Positions 1 through 8,015 of a DNA stretch of 64,000 bases are shown piece by piece. The translations under genes and the position numbers were made by a program. This stretch comes from Novosphingobium sp. CF614 (GTDB taxonomy: Bacteria; Pseudomonadota; Alphaproteobacteria; Sphingomonadales; Sphingomonadaceae), in NCBI RefSeq assembly GCF_900113255.1, contig NZ_FOOR01000001.1, positions 1 to 64,000 on the forward strand, in the 5' to 3' direction. Below the pieces are notes generated by a model. That model ran no database searches. It worked only from the letters and a program-made list of their open reading frames with translations, and was not told the DNA's origin. Within the stretch, counting starts at the first letter, position 1, and the number at the start of each line of letters is the position of its first letter.

Positions 1-158
1 TCCGAAAAACGGGCCGGGCGGCCAGGGCGGCCACATGGCGCCGACAGCCACTGCATCTCCGGATCAAACCAAATATCCAAAGAACCACGCCGCTTCAGCG
101 CCGCGTTGTACGCGCTCCAGTTCGTCGTGCGATATTTTGGTGGGGTAGGCTTGGGCAT
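1..158 (-). CDS. IS5-family transposase, N-terminal part (cut by window edge)
   Basis: Only the first 52 codons lie in the window, opening with ATG at 158 on the minus strand. The product carries the segments YRTTNWSAYNAALKRRGSL and IWFDPEM followed by a GRPGRPARFS stretch, an arrangement I recognise from the N-terminus of IS5-family transposases, just before the DDE catalytic domain. It would catalyse cut-and-paste movement of its own element. No catalytic residues are visible because the gene runs off the left edge, so whether it is intact is unknown. Confidence 0.72.
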   Translation of the reverse strand, partial: MPKPTPPKYRTTNWSAYNAALKRRGSLDIWFDPEMQWLSAPCGRPGRPARFS

Positions 159-201
159 CGCTGCCCCCTAACGCACTCGATTCGCCCAAGGAATCCCCCA
201 A

Positions 202-222
202 GCATAATTGCGCAACAAAGCC
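202..222 (-). repeat. Terminal inverted repeat of the IS element
   Basis: On the minus strand this 21-base segment reads GGCTTTGTTGCGCAATTATG plus one C. It matches the GGCTTTGTTG start typical of IS903-group ends and sits directly outside the transposase start. Assignment rests on pattern recognition; the partner repeat is outside the window. Confidence 0.6.
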
Positions 223-568
223 GCCTCCATGTCTGCATGGCCCGGATTGGACAGGACCGATTCGTAGCAACAACGCCGCCGGCTGCGGAACTTTCGGCCG
301 GGCGAGGGCGCATCGCCGCGCCATTTATGCATACTTACAACGATTTTTTGTATATAAATTTCAGTCGGGTAGTGCCGTCCCAGCACCGCGCCGGGGGCAC
401 TTGTGTTTTTTCGCTGGATTATCCGAGGCATGGATATAACATATGCATAACCAAATGGATGGTTGGTAGTATCATTGGCCCCAATCATCCAAGCGGGAAC
501 AGTGAGGGCTGGGCCTGGACCGGCAAAATCTTCGGCGTGTTGGGCGCCGAACCATCGGGGGAAAACAC
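223..568. other. Regulatory region upstream of the TonB-dependent receptor
   Basis: No convincing gene lies in these 346 bases. The region has two AT-rich patches, around 340-363 and 434-456, suitable for promoter and operator sequences. The second shares a motif with the regions in front of the glycosidase operon. A GGGGGAA ribosome binding site precedes the receptor start. Confidence 0.5.
434..464. promoter_or_regulatory. Candidate operator upstream of the TonB-dependent receptor
   Basis: The segment starts with ATATAACATA and, six bases later, has ACCAA. The same two blocks with the same spacing occur upstream of the GH20 gene at 11387. Overlapping it is a small palindrome, AACCA-N6-TGGTT (449-464). 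Because nagR encodes a GntR-type repressor in the same locus, this could be its binding site, but no binding consensus is known to me for this protein, so the assignment is inference. Confidence 0.35.
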
Positions 569-3256
569 ATGACCTTGCGTCGCATTCTGTTGATTACCAC
601 TGCGGCAATCGCCGTGACGCCTGTCACGGCGCAGGCGCAGGATTCCATCTCCGGTACTGAGAGCAGTTCCGACATCGTGGTTACCGGTATCCGCGCCAGC
701 TTGCGCGATGCAATCGAAGTCAAGCGCAAGGCGAACTCGATCGTCGACGTCATCAGCGCCGAAGATGTCGGCAAGTTCCCCGACGCGAACGTGGCCGACT
801 CGCTGGCGCGCCTTCCGGGCGTGACGGTCGACCGCCAGTTCGGTGAAGGCGAGCAGCTTTCGATCGCCGGCGTCGAACCCGCGCTGAACCGCCTGACCAT
901 CGACGGCCACTCGGTCGCCTCGGCCGACTGGGGCGGCAACCCCTCCGACCGTTCAAGCCGCTCCTTCAACTACTCGCTGCTTTCGCCCGCGATCATCAGC
1001 CAGGCGATCGTCTACAAAAGCCCCGAAGCCCGTCTGCAAGAGGGCGCGATCGGCGCCAGCGTCGACGTCGTGACCCGCAAGCCGCTCGATCTCGACGCCA
1101 ATACCATCCGCCTGAACCTGGGCGGCGAATACAACGACCGCGCCAACCGCGGCAGCGTTCGCGGCGCCGCGCTCTACAGCTGGAAGAACGAAGACGAAAC
1201 GATCGGCTTCCTCGGCGCGGTGAACTACGACAAGGAACAGCTGAGCCGCGCTGGCGTCGCGGTCTACTGGTATCGCACCGGTCAGGCCCTCCTCGACAAC
1301 GCTCCGACAACCGCGACGGTCAACGGCAAGGCGATCTCGGACCTGTCCTCCTCCGAACGTGCGGAATTCGCCAGTTCCCGCTTTGCCTCGTTCCTTGCGC
1401 GCGAATACTTTCAGCAGGAGCGCGAGCGCCTGGGCTTCAATGGCGCCTTGCAGTTCCGCCCCGCCGACAATCTGACCCTGACCGCCACCGCGCTGGTCAT
1501 TCGGGGCAATTATGACAACGTCTCGAACTCGATGTACACTTATGGGTACGAAGGTTCGCGCTTGCAGTCGGCGACTTACGGCGATGGTCTCGTGACCAGC
1601 GCAACCTTCTCCGGCATCGCCGAAGGCAGCACCGGCTCGACCGGCCAGCTCGATACGCTCTATCGCCGCACCCGCGTGAAGAACGATACCTATTCGCTCG
1701 CTTACGAATGGAATCCGGATGGCTGGTTGATCACCGGCAACGCCGGCTATACCCGCGCTTCCGGCGGCAAGGATCCCGAATACCTGCTCGATTTCCGCAC
1801 GCAGCAGGGCTTCACCTCCGGCGCCAACGGCAAGAGCACGACCGTCGATTGGGACAATCCGGCAAGCGACGCCAGCCAGTGGCTGAGCAACTACACCGCG
1901 AACGGCGGCGAGAACATCACCGCGACCGACGGCAGCACCTTCTTCGGCCGTCAGATCGGCGGCATTCCGGCCAAGTCGGGTTTCACGCTCGACAAGGAAC
2001 GGTTCGGCGAAGCGAACTTCGCGCGCGATATCAATGCCGGCCCGTTCAAGCAGTTGCTGTTCGGCGCGCGTTTCACTGCGCATGAAAACAGCAACGTCTC
2101 CTACAGCAACGCGATCTACACCAACCAGAACTTCACCCTGGCCGATCTCGACTATACCGTTCGCAATGCAAGCCTCTACTCCGGTCTCGGCACCTCGGGC
2201 AACGGCGTGCCCTTCGTCGGCATGAACCAGGCAGGCATCATCGCCGCGCTCGAGCAGTATGGCGATTTCACCGACGATCGCGGTTTCGTGAAGAACGAGT
2301 ACTGGCTGGTCAAGGAGAAGATCGCCGCCGGGTATATCCAGGCGAACTTCGAAATAGGCAAGGTGCGCGGCAACATCGGTGGCCGTTTCGTCAGCACCAA
2401 GACGGAATCGAACTTCTACCTGCAGAGCAACAGCCAGTACGTCCTCACCCAGGTCAACAAGACCGACAACCGCTTCCTGCCCTCGGTCAACGTGATCTAC
2501 GACGCGGGCGAAGACGTGGTGCTGCGCGCTTCGGCAGCCAAGGTGATCGCGCGGCCGCGCTACTCCGACCTTGCCGGCTCGCTCACGCTCGACGATGCCT
2601 CGCTCAGCGGCAGTGGCGGCAACCCGGACCTCAAGCCCTACGCCGCAACCAACTTCGGTTTCTCGGCCGAATGGTACTTCGCGCCGGGCAGCTACCTGTC
2701 GGGTGAAGTGTTCTATCGTGACGTGTCGAACTATGTCGGCAACGAAGTAACCGATGGGGTCCAGTACACCAATCCGATCAGCGGCCAGACGCTCGAATAC
2801 TCGATCTCGCGCCCGGTCAATGGCGGCAAGGCCAAAGTCACCGGGTTCTCGATCTCAGGCAACACCAACCTGGTGTGGGGCTTCGGCATCCAGGCGTCCT
2901 ACACTTTCGCCGACGCGGATACCGGGTTCTCGACGGGCCTGCCCTTCCTGTCGCGCAACACGGTCCAGATCTCGCCCTATTACGAGAATGGTCCGTTCCA
3001 GGCGCGCGTCAGCTACAACCGACGCTCGAAGTACTTCTATCGCTATGGCCGCCAGCAGTCGCAGGACTACACCGACGCTTACCGCCAGCTTGACGCGCAG
3101 GCTTCCTATTCGATCAACGAGGCGATCCAGTTGACCGTGTCGGCTTCGAACCTGCTCGATGAGACATACTACCAGTACAGCTCGACCCCCTCCGCCCCGA
3201 CCTCGATCTACAAGAACGGTCGTGTCTACTCGGCGTCGGTGACCGCACGCTTCTGA
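569..3256 (+). CDS. TonB-dependent outer-membrane receptor (glycan uptake)
   Basis: An 895-residue TonB-dependent receptor that should import a large ligand across the outer membrane using TonB/ExbBD energy. A Sec signal peptide with cleavage after AQA covers residues 1-24. It is followed by a TonB-box-like DIVVTG, a plug domain to about residue 165 (FPDANVADSLARLPGV, then QEGAIGASVDVVTRKP) and a 22-strand-type barrel ending in a terminal Phe (SVTARF). It resembles the Xanthomonas/Caulobacter-type receptors commonly linked to sugar uptake. It is transcribed away from the nag operon. The shared upstream motif with the glycosidase operon and its position suggest that N-glycan or GlcNAc oligosaccharides are the ligand; the substrate is inferred, not shown. 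Confidence 0.93.
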   Translation: MTLRRILLITTAAIAVTPVTAQAQDSISGTESSSDIVVTGIRASLRDAIEVKRKANSIVDVISAEDVGKFPDANVADSLARLPGVTVDRQFGEGEQLSIAGVEPALNRLTIDGHSVASADWGGNPSDRSSRSFNYSLLSPAIISQAIVYKSPEARLQEGAIGASVDVVTRKPLDLDANTIRLNLGGEYNDRANRGSVRGAALYSWKNEDETIGFLGAVNYDKEQLSRAGVAVYWYRTGQALLDNAPTTATVNGKAISDLSSSERAEFASSRFASFLAREYFQQERERLGFNGALQFRPADNLTLTATALVIRGNYDNVSNSMYTYGYEGSRLQSATYGDGLVTSATFSGIAEGSTGSTGQLDTLYRRTRVKNDTYSLAYEWNPDGWLITGNAGYTRASGGKDPEYLLDFRTQQGFTSGANGKSTTVDWDNPASDASQWLSNYTANGGENITATDGSTFFGRQIGGIPAKSGFTLDKERFGEANFARDINAGPFKQLLFGARFTAHENSNVSYSNAIYTNQNFTLADLDYTVRNASLYSGLGTSGNGVPFVGMNQAGIIAALEQYGDFTDDRGFVKNEYWLVKEKIAAGYIQANFEIGKVRGNIGGRFVSTKTESNFYLQSNSQYVLTQVNKTDNRFLPSVNVIYDAGEDVVLRASAAKVIARPRYSDLAGSLTLDDASLSGSGGNPDLKPYAATNFGFSAEWYFAPGSYLSGEVFYRDVSNYVGNEVTDGVQYTNPISGQTLEYSISRPVNGGKAKVTGFSISGNTNLVWGFGIQASYTFADADTGFSTGLPFLSRNTVQISPYYENGPFQARVSYNRRSKYFYRYGRQQSQDYTDAYRQLDAQASYSINEAIQLTVSASNLLDETYYQYSSTPSAPTSIYKNGRVYSASVTARF

Positions 3257-3289
3257 CCACCACTCCCCTCCCTCCCAGACGTGGTGGTA

Positions 3290-3324
3290 GGCCCGCTCCC
3301 CGAAAGGGGGGCGGGCCTTTTCTT
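3290..3324 (+). terminator. Rho-independent terminator of the TonB-dependent receptor gene
   Basis: A GC-rich hairpin, GGCCCGCTCCCC / GGGGGGCGGGCC with a GAAA loop, is followed by TTTTCTT. It lies 33 bases after the receptor stop codon. Confidence 0.88.
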
Positions 3325-3413
3325 GTGCGGTAGCCATCCATAATTCGCGGCCGATAGGATCGGCTGCTGCCCGCAACCGGGCATGCCAAATCGTTTGGAG
3401 CGAGACTTAGACC

Positions 3414-3585
3414 AAGTCTCTTTGAGTGAGACTCATATCCTCCTTCTCTTCCTCTTCGACAATTGCGAGGCAGCGAAGCCGCCGAAGCATCAAACCGCTC
3501 TGGATTGCCGCGCCGCCTTCGGCGGCTCGCGGGCGATGAAGGCGGGCGACGAAGGGAAGGGGAACAGAAGTTCCGATCAATGAGT
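3414..3585 (+). repeat. Dispersed intergenic repeat, copy 1
   Basis: About 170 bases that recur in inverted orientation at 51450-51598. Shared blocks in order are AGTCTCTT, GAGACTCAT, GCGAAGCCG, CTGGATTGCCG, CCGCCTTCGGCGG and, at the end, GTTCCGATCAATGAG. Copy 1 has extra bases around GCGATGAAGGCGGGCGACGA. It lies between the 3' ends of two convergent genes and contains no plausible gene. It looks like a non-autonomous repeat family; its mode of spread is unknown. Confidence 0.72.
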
Positions 3586-3695
3586 TTAGACGGCCCTGAC
3601 GACCATCTTCTCCGCCGACTGCCAGTTCTCCCGGGCATGTCTCGTCCCAGCGCGGTGTCGCGCATGTCCGCTGATCCGGCGCCCGGCACGCGCGC

Positions 3696-3731
3696 GAAGG
3701 CGGGCCACGGCGTTCGGCCGGGCCCGCCTTC
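3696..3731 (-). terminator. Stem-loop after the GlcNAc PTS gene
   Basis: A perfect 11-bp inverted repeat, GAAGGCGGGCC / GGCCCGCCTTC with a 14-base loop, starts 15 bases beyond the stop of the EIICB gene. There is no T-run, so it may be a processing or stability hairpin instead of a true intrinsic terminator. Confidence 0.5.
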
Positions 3732-3746
3732 ATGAGGTCCGAAGGA

Positions 3747-5447
3747 TCAGACGGTCAGGTCTTGTCCGATCAGGTGGAAAGTGCGCGCGTCGATCGTGGC
3801 CACGCAGCGCAGGCCCTCGATGGCGGCGAGACCGGCCGGATCGATCGCCACGCGCAGCCTTACGCGGACACGCCCGGCCACCAGCGAGACCTGTTCCAGC
3901 GCATCGCTGCCACCAAGAGCGGCAAGCAGGTCCGCACGAAGCGTCACCGGGCCGGCGCTTGCGGTTGGCGCGGCCTGGAGCAACGGGCTTGCGGAAGACG
4001 GGGGCGGAGCGACCTTCGCCGCCTCCACCATTTCCGCGCAGATACGATCGGCGATCGGGCCGATGATGACCTGCACCGCATCCGGCGCGGGACGAAGCAC
4101 GGCGACCGCGCCCAGCGCCTTGAGCGCGCCGTCATCGACTTGCGCGGGATCGCGCACGACAAGGCGCAGGCGCGTGGTGCAGGCGCCGATGCTCGAAAGA
4201 TTTGCCGCACCGCCGAGCGCATCGAGATAGGCACCGCCGCGCGCGGGCACGCCGGCACCATCCCCCTCGCCATCGGCAGCAGCCTGGCGTCCGGGCGTGG
4301 CAAGATCGAAGCGGCGGATCGCAAAGCTGAACACCGCATAGTAGATCGCGAAATAGGCAAGGCCGACCGGTATCAACAGCAGCGGGCGGGTCGAGCGGCC
4401 GAAGTTCAGCACATAGTCGAACAGGCCCGCCGAAAAGCCGAAGCCCATCCTGACGCCGAGCAGATCCATCAGCACCATCGCTGCACCGGTAAGCAAGGCG
4501 TGGATGCCGTAGAGCACCGGGGCGAGGAACATGAAGCTGAACTCGATCGGTTCGGTCACGCCGGTCAGGAACGAGGTCAACGCGAGGCTGAGCAGCATGC
4601 CGGCAGTCGCCTTGCGCTGCTCGGGCCGGGCCGTGCGGTACATGGCAAGGCAGGCTGCGGGCAGGCCGAACATCATGACCGGGAAGAACCCGGACATGAA
4701 GACTCCCGCCCCTGGATCCCCGGCGAAGAAGCGCCTGAGATCACCGGTGGTGCCATTGAAATCGCCCAGCACGAACCACGCGATATTGTTCAGGATATGG
4801 TGCAGCCCGGTGACCAGCAGGAGGCGGTTGAGCACGCCGAAGGCGAACAGGCCAACCGGCCCAGCCGCGACCAGACCACGACCGGCATGGTCCAACCCGG
4901 CGTCAAGCACGGGGAACAGCAGGCCGACACCCGCTGCCAGCACCACGCCGACACCGCCCGCCACGATCGGCACGAAGCGGCGGCCGCCGAAGAACGCGAG
5001 GTAAGCGGGCACGGCGATCGTCGAAAAGCGGTTGTAGAGAGATCCGCCGAACAGGCCCGCAACGATGCCGACAGGCACGTCGAGCCGGGCGAAAGCCTTG
5101 CTCTTCCACGCCTCGCCAACGGTCTGCGCAAGGGAATCGGCAAGGCCGGCCGTCACTTCGGGCGGGACCGGAAGCAGCGCCTTGCCGCCATGCATCGTCA
5201 CCAGATAGCAGACCACCCCGGCAAGGCTGGCGGCGCCATTGCCGTCGCGCGCGATGCCGGTGGCGACGCCGACCGCGAAGAGCAGCCCGAGGCTGGAAAA
5301 CAGCGCGTCACCGGCGGCGGCGAGCAGGTTGATATCGAGCAGGTCCGGCTGGCCGAGACGAAGCAGCAGGCCCGCTACGGGCAGCACCGCGATCGGCAGC
5401 ATCAGCGCCCGGCCGATCGGCTGGAGCAGGCCGAGAATGTTTCTCAT
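3747..5447 (-). CDS. nagE: PTS N-acetylglucosamine permease EIICB with a second degenerate EIIB domain
   Basis: Inner-membrane permease (566 residues) that imports and phosphorylates GlcNAc to GlcNAc-6-phosphate. The EIIC part (about 1-385) has ten or so membrane segments with LHHILNN (215-221) and the sugar-site motif GVTEPIEFSF (296-305). The first EIIB domain (about 405-475) carries the phospho-cysteine, Cys423 in GACTTRLRL. A second EIIB-like segment follows (about 500-560) without that cysteine. The EIIA part found in E. coli NagE is missing and is supplied by the neighbouring fusion protein. The start was chosen at the GGAGGGA site; the first ATG of the open frame lies far upstream in the previous gene. 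The ATG overlaps the preceding stop as ATGA, implying translational coupling. Confidence 0.93.
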   Translation of the reverse strand: MRNILGLLQPIGRALMLPIAVLPVAGLLLRLGQPDLLDINLLAAAGDALFSSLGLLFAVGVATGIARDGNGAASLAGVVCYLVTMHGGKALLPVPPEVTAGLADSLAQTVGEAWKSKAFARLDVPVGIVAGLFGGSLYNRFSTIAVPAYLAFFGGRRFVPIVAGGVGVVLAAGVGLLFPVLDAGLDHAGRGLVAAGPVGLFAFGVLNRLLLVTGLHHILNNIAWFVLGDFNGTTGDLRRFFAGDPGAGVFMSGFFPVMMFGLPAACLAMYRTARPEQRKATAGMLLSLALTSFLTGVTEPIEFSFMFLAPVLYGIHALLTGAAMVLMDLLGVRMGFGFSAGLFDYVLNFGRSTRPLLLIPVGLAYFAIYYAVFSFAIRRFDLATPGRQAAADGEGDGAGVPARGGAYLDALGGAANLSSIGACTTRLRLVVRDPAQVDDGALKALGAVAVLRPAPDAVQVIIGPIADRICAEMVEAAKVAPPPSSASPLLQAAPTASAGPVTLRADLLAALGGSDALEQVSLVAGRVRVRLRVAIDPAGLAAIEGLRCVATIDARTFHLIGQDLTV

Positions 5448-7954
5448 GACGGCAATCCCTCCACGAACCGGCGCGACAAGGCGCGGACATCCCCGGCCGA
5501 TTCCTGCACGATGGCCTGCATGGCGAGCGACTTGCACGCGCCGATCGACAGCCGCCGCACCAGCGCCTTGATATCGGGCAACTGCCGTGCGGGGGCGGAA
5601 AGCTCGGTCACGCCAAGGCCCAGCAGCACCGGCACGGCGAGGCGGTCGGCGGCCAGGCCGCCGCATACGCCGATCCAGCGTCCCGCCGCCTGCGCCCCGC
5701 GTGCGGCCTGGGCGATCATGGCGAGCACGGCCGGGTGCAGCCCGTCGATCCCGCCCGCGACCGCCGGATTGTCGCGGTCCATCGCCAGCACGTATTGCGT
5801 GAGATCGTTGGTGCCCACCGAGAAGAAATCGGCGTGCTGCGCCAGCATGGGTGCGGTGACGGCGGCCGCCGGCGTTTCCACCATGATCCCAAGTTCGACG
5901 GGTTCGGCGATGTCCAGTTCGGCGCGCAAAGCTTCGACCCGGCGGCGGACTTCCCGCAGTTCGGAAAGGCCCGTGACCATCGGCACCATGATCTTGAGCT
6001 GACCGCGCCCGCGCGCCGAGAGGATCGCGCGCAGTTGCTGGTCGAGCAGATCCGGCCGCGAAAGTCCGACGCGGATGCCGCGCAGGCCCAGCGCCGGATT
6101 TGGCTCGACCGGCATCGGCAGATAGGGCGCGGGCTTGTCACCGCCGATATCCATCAGGCGCACGATCAGCGGACGCCCTTCGAGCGTTTCGGCAATGGCG
6201 CCATAAAGTTCCGCCTGCTCTTCGACCGATGGCGCGGCCATGCGGTCGAGAAAGAGGAATTCGGTGCGCAGCAGGCCGCAACCCTCGGCGCCGAAGGTCA
6301 TGGCTTCCACCGCATCGCCAAGCGAGCCGAGATTGACGAAAACCTCGATGCGCACGCCGTCGCGGCTGCGGCAGGGTTCGGCGGCGGCGGCAAGCATTCG
6401 CGCCCTTGCGGCGGCGCGCGCGGCGAGTTCGGCTTCGGCCTCGCCGATCTGCGCATCGCTCGGCGCGAGGCGGATGAAGCCGCGATCGGCGTCCACGACC
6501 GCCGTGACGCCATCGGCAACCGCCGCGAGATCCGGCCCGAGCGCGACGAGCATGGGAATTCCCATGCTGGCCGCGAGAATGGCGACATGCGAGGTCGGCC
6601 CGCCCTGCTCCAGCACGATCCCGACGACGTTGCCGTCAAGCTGCGTGACCTGCGACGGCAGCAGTTCCTCGGCAATCAGCACGGTGCCAGGCGGAAACGG
6701 CTCGATCTCTTCGGCGGCGCCGGTGATGACCGAGACAAGCTGGCGCCCAAGATCGAGCAGGTCATCGGCGCGCTCGGCAAAGCGGGCATCGCCGCTCTGG
6801 CGTAGAATCGCGGCGTTGCACCGGCATGCCTCACGCCAGGCGAGGGCCGCGCCCTGCCCCGCCGCGATGCCTGAGCGAGCCAGGCCGATAAGTTCCGGAT
6901 CATCGAGCAAGGCGCGATGCGCCCGCAGGATCGCGGCGCCGGGCCCTTCAAGGGCGTCTGCCTCAAGCCGTGCGGAGAGCTTGGCCAACGCCGCGTCGAG
7001 ACGCGCGTTTTCGGCATCCGGCCCGTCGCCCTCGGCCGGAAGTTCGGGTTCGGCCATGCGCAAGCGGCGGACGGTTCCGATGCAGAAACCCGGTGAAGCC
7101 AGGGTTCCACCCCATGTTCCCTCGGGCACTTCCGCCGCGCGGGGCGAAGCCGGCGGCGTGGCCGCATCGCGCGGCGCCTGGGCATCGGCATGCCGGGCCT
7201 CGCCCATGCCGCCGGCAATCAGCGCTTCGAGCGCCGCGACGGCGGCATCGGCATCGTCGCCGCTGGCCTCGATCACGATTTCGTCATCCAGCTTCACCGC
7301 AAGCCGGAGCAAGCCGATCGGGGACCGCGTGGAAGCCGCAAGCCCATCCTTGACGATCCGGGTGTCCGCCTGGAATCCGCGCGCAACTTCGCCGATGCGC
7401 GCGGCCGGCCGGGCGTGAATGCCATGGGCAAGCGGCACGCGCAGGGTGGTCCGCACGGCCGGGCCAGCAGCAGCGGCGGCGGGCGCGTCAGCAGCGAGCG
7501 GCTCGAGCCACAGCAAGTTGTCGCCCGGCGTGACCAGCCTATCAACCGTGCGGCGCACCAGCCTGAAGCGATTGCCGTTGGTGACGATCACCGGCGTCAG
7601 CAGCGAAGGCGCGGCACCCGCCACCGCATCGAGATCGAAACGCACCAGCGGCTGACCACGACCGACCCGGTCACCCGGCGCAACAAGGCTTTCAAAACCC
7701 CGACCGCCAAGGGCGACGGTATCGACGCCGATATGCATCAGCAGTTCCACCCCGCCCTCACCGCACAGGGTCACCGCGTGGCCCGCTGCATGGACGGTCA
7801 GGACTTCACCGTCGCAGGGCGCGTGCAGAACCCCGGACACCGGATCGATCGCAACGCCGTCGCCTAGCAGGCGCCCGGAAAATACGGCATCGGGCACCGT
7901 CTCGAGCCCGGACGCCCATCCCTTCAATGGTGCACTCAGGATGATCGAAGCCAT
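5444..7954 (-). CDS. nagF: PTS EIIA(Glc)-HPr-EI fusion protein for GlcNAc
   Basis: A cytoplasmic 836-residue phosphorelay protein that takes phosphate from PEP and passes it to the EIICB permease next door. Domain order is EIIA(Glc) (1-150; His74 in LLMHIGVDTV), HPr (about 167-250; His180 in HGIHARPAAR) and enzyme I (about 285-836; His456 in GGPTSHVAIL, then the PEP-binding barrel with GVCGGLAAD). Having all soluble PTS parts in one chain makes the system self-contained for GlcNAc. The ATG at 7954 has an AGGAAAG site and begins the EIIA homology. It lies 61 bp after nagA and ends in an ATGA overlap with nagE. The name follows the usage for similar fusions in pseudomonads. Confidence 0.92.
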   Translation of the reverse strand: MASIILSAPLKGWASGLETVPDAVFSGRLLGDGVAIDPVSGVLHAPCDGEVLTVHAAGHAVTLCGEGGVELLMHIGVDTVALGGRGFESLVAPGDRVGRGQPLVRFDLDAVAGAAPSLLTPVIVTNGNRFRLVRRTVDRLVTPGDNLLWLEPLAADAPAAAAAGPAVRTTLRVPLAHGIHARPAARIGEVARGFQADTRIVKDGLAASTRSPIGLLRLAVKLDDEIVIEASGDDADAAVAALEALIAGGMGEARHADAQAPRDAATPPASPRAAEVPEGTWGGTLASPGFCIGTVRRLRMAEPELPAEGDGPDAENARLDAALAKLSARLEADALEGPGAAILRAHRALLDDPELIGLARSGIAAGQGAALAWREACRCNAAILRQSGDARFAERADDLLDLGRQLVSVITGAAEEIEPFPPGTVLIAEELLPSQVTQLDGNVVGIVLEQGGPTSHVAILAASMGIPMLVALGPDLAAVADGVTAVVDADRGFIRLAPSDAQIGEAEAELAARAAARARMLAAAAEPCRSRDGVRIEVFVNLGSLGDAVEAMTFGAEGCGLLRTEFLFLDRMAAPSVEEQAELYGAIAETLEGRPLIVRLMDIGGDKPAPYLPMPVEPNPALGLRGIRVGLSRPDLLDQQLRAILSARGRGQLKIMVPMVTGLSELREVRRRVEALRAELDIAEPVELGIMVETPAAAVTAPMLAQHADFFSVGTNDLTQYVLAMDRDNPAVAGGIDGLHPAVLAMIAQAARGAQAAGRWIGVCGGLAADRLAVPVLLGLGVTELSAPARQLPDIKALVRRLSIGACKSLAMQAIVQESAGDVRALSRRFVEGLPS

Positions 7955-8015
7955 GGTTTTCTTTCCTGCTCCCGGGCGCGTGCATCCGGGCTGAAGTTCT
8001 TGGCAAATCCTGTCG

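Larger units (their letters stand above)
1..222 (-). mobile_element. IS5-family (IS903-group-like) insertion sequence, partial
   Basis: The left edge holds one end of an insertion sequence that continues outside the window. Seen: a minus-strand frame opening at 158 whose product begins like IS5-family transposases, and 64 bases in front of it a terminus reading GGCTTTGTTGCGCAA on the minus strand. That terminus resembles the inverted repeats of IS903-type elements, which start GGCTTTGTTG. The element boundary is therefore placed at 222. The other end, the target duplication and the completeness of the element cannot be judged here. Its end lies 346 bp upstream of the TonB-dependent receptor. 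Confidence 0.75.

Noticed and set aside
3383..3583. 66-codon ORF inside the dispersed repeat
   Set aside because: The reading frame lies in repeat copy 1 and is not preserved in copy 2.
3732..6002. 756-codon open frame on the plus strand
   Set aside because: It is antisense to the clearly recognisable PTS genes and its translation is a low-complexity Arg/Ala/Gly/His mixture, the usual shadow of GC-rich coding DNA.
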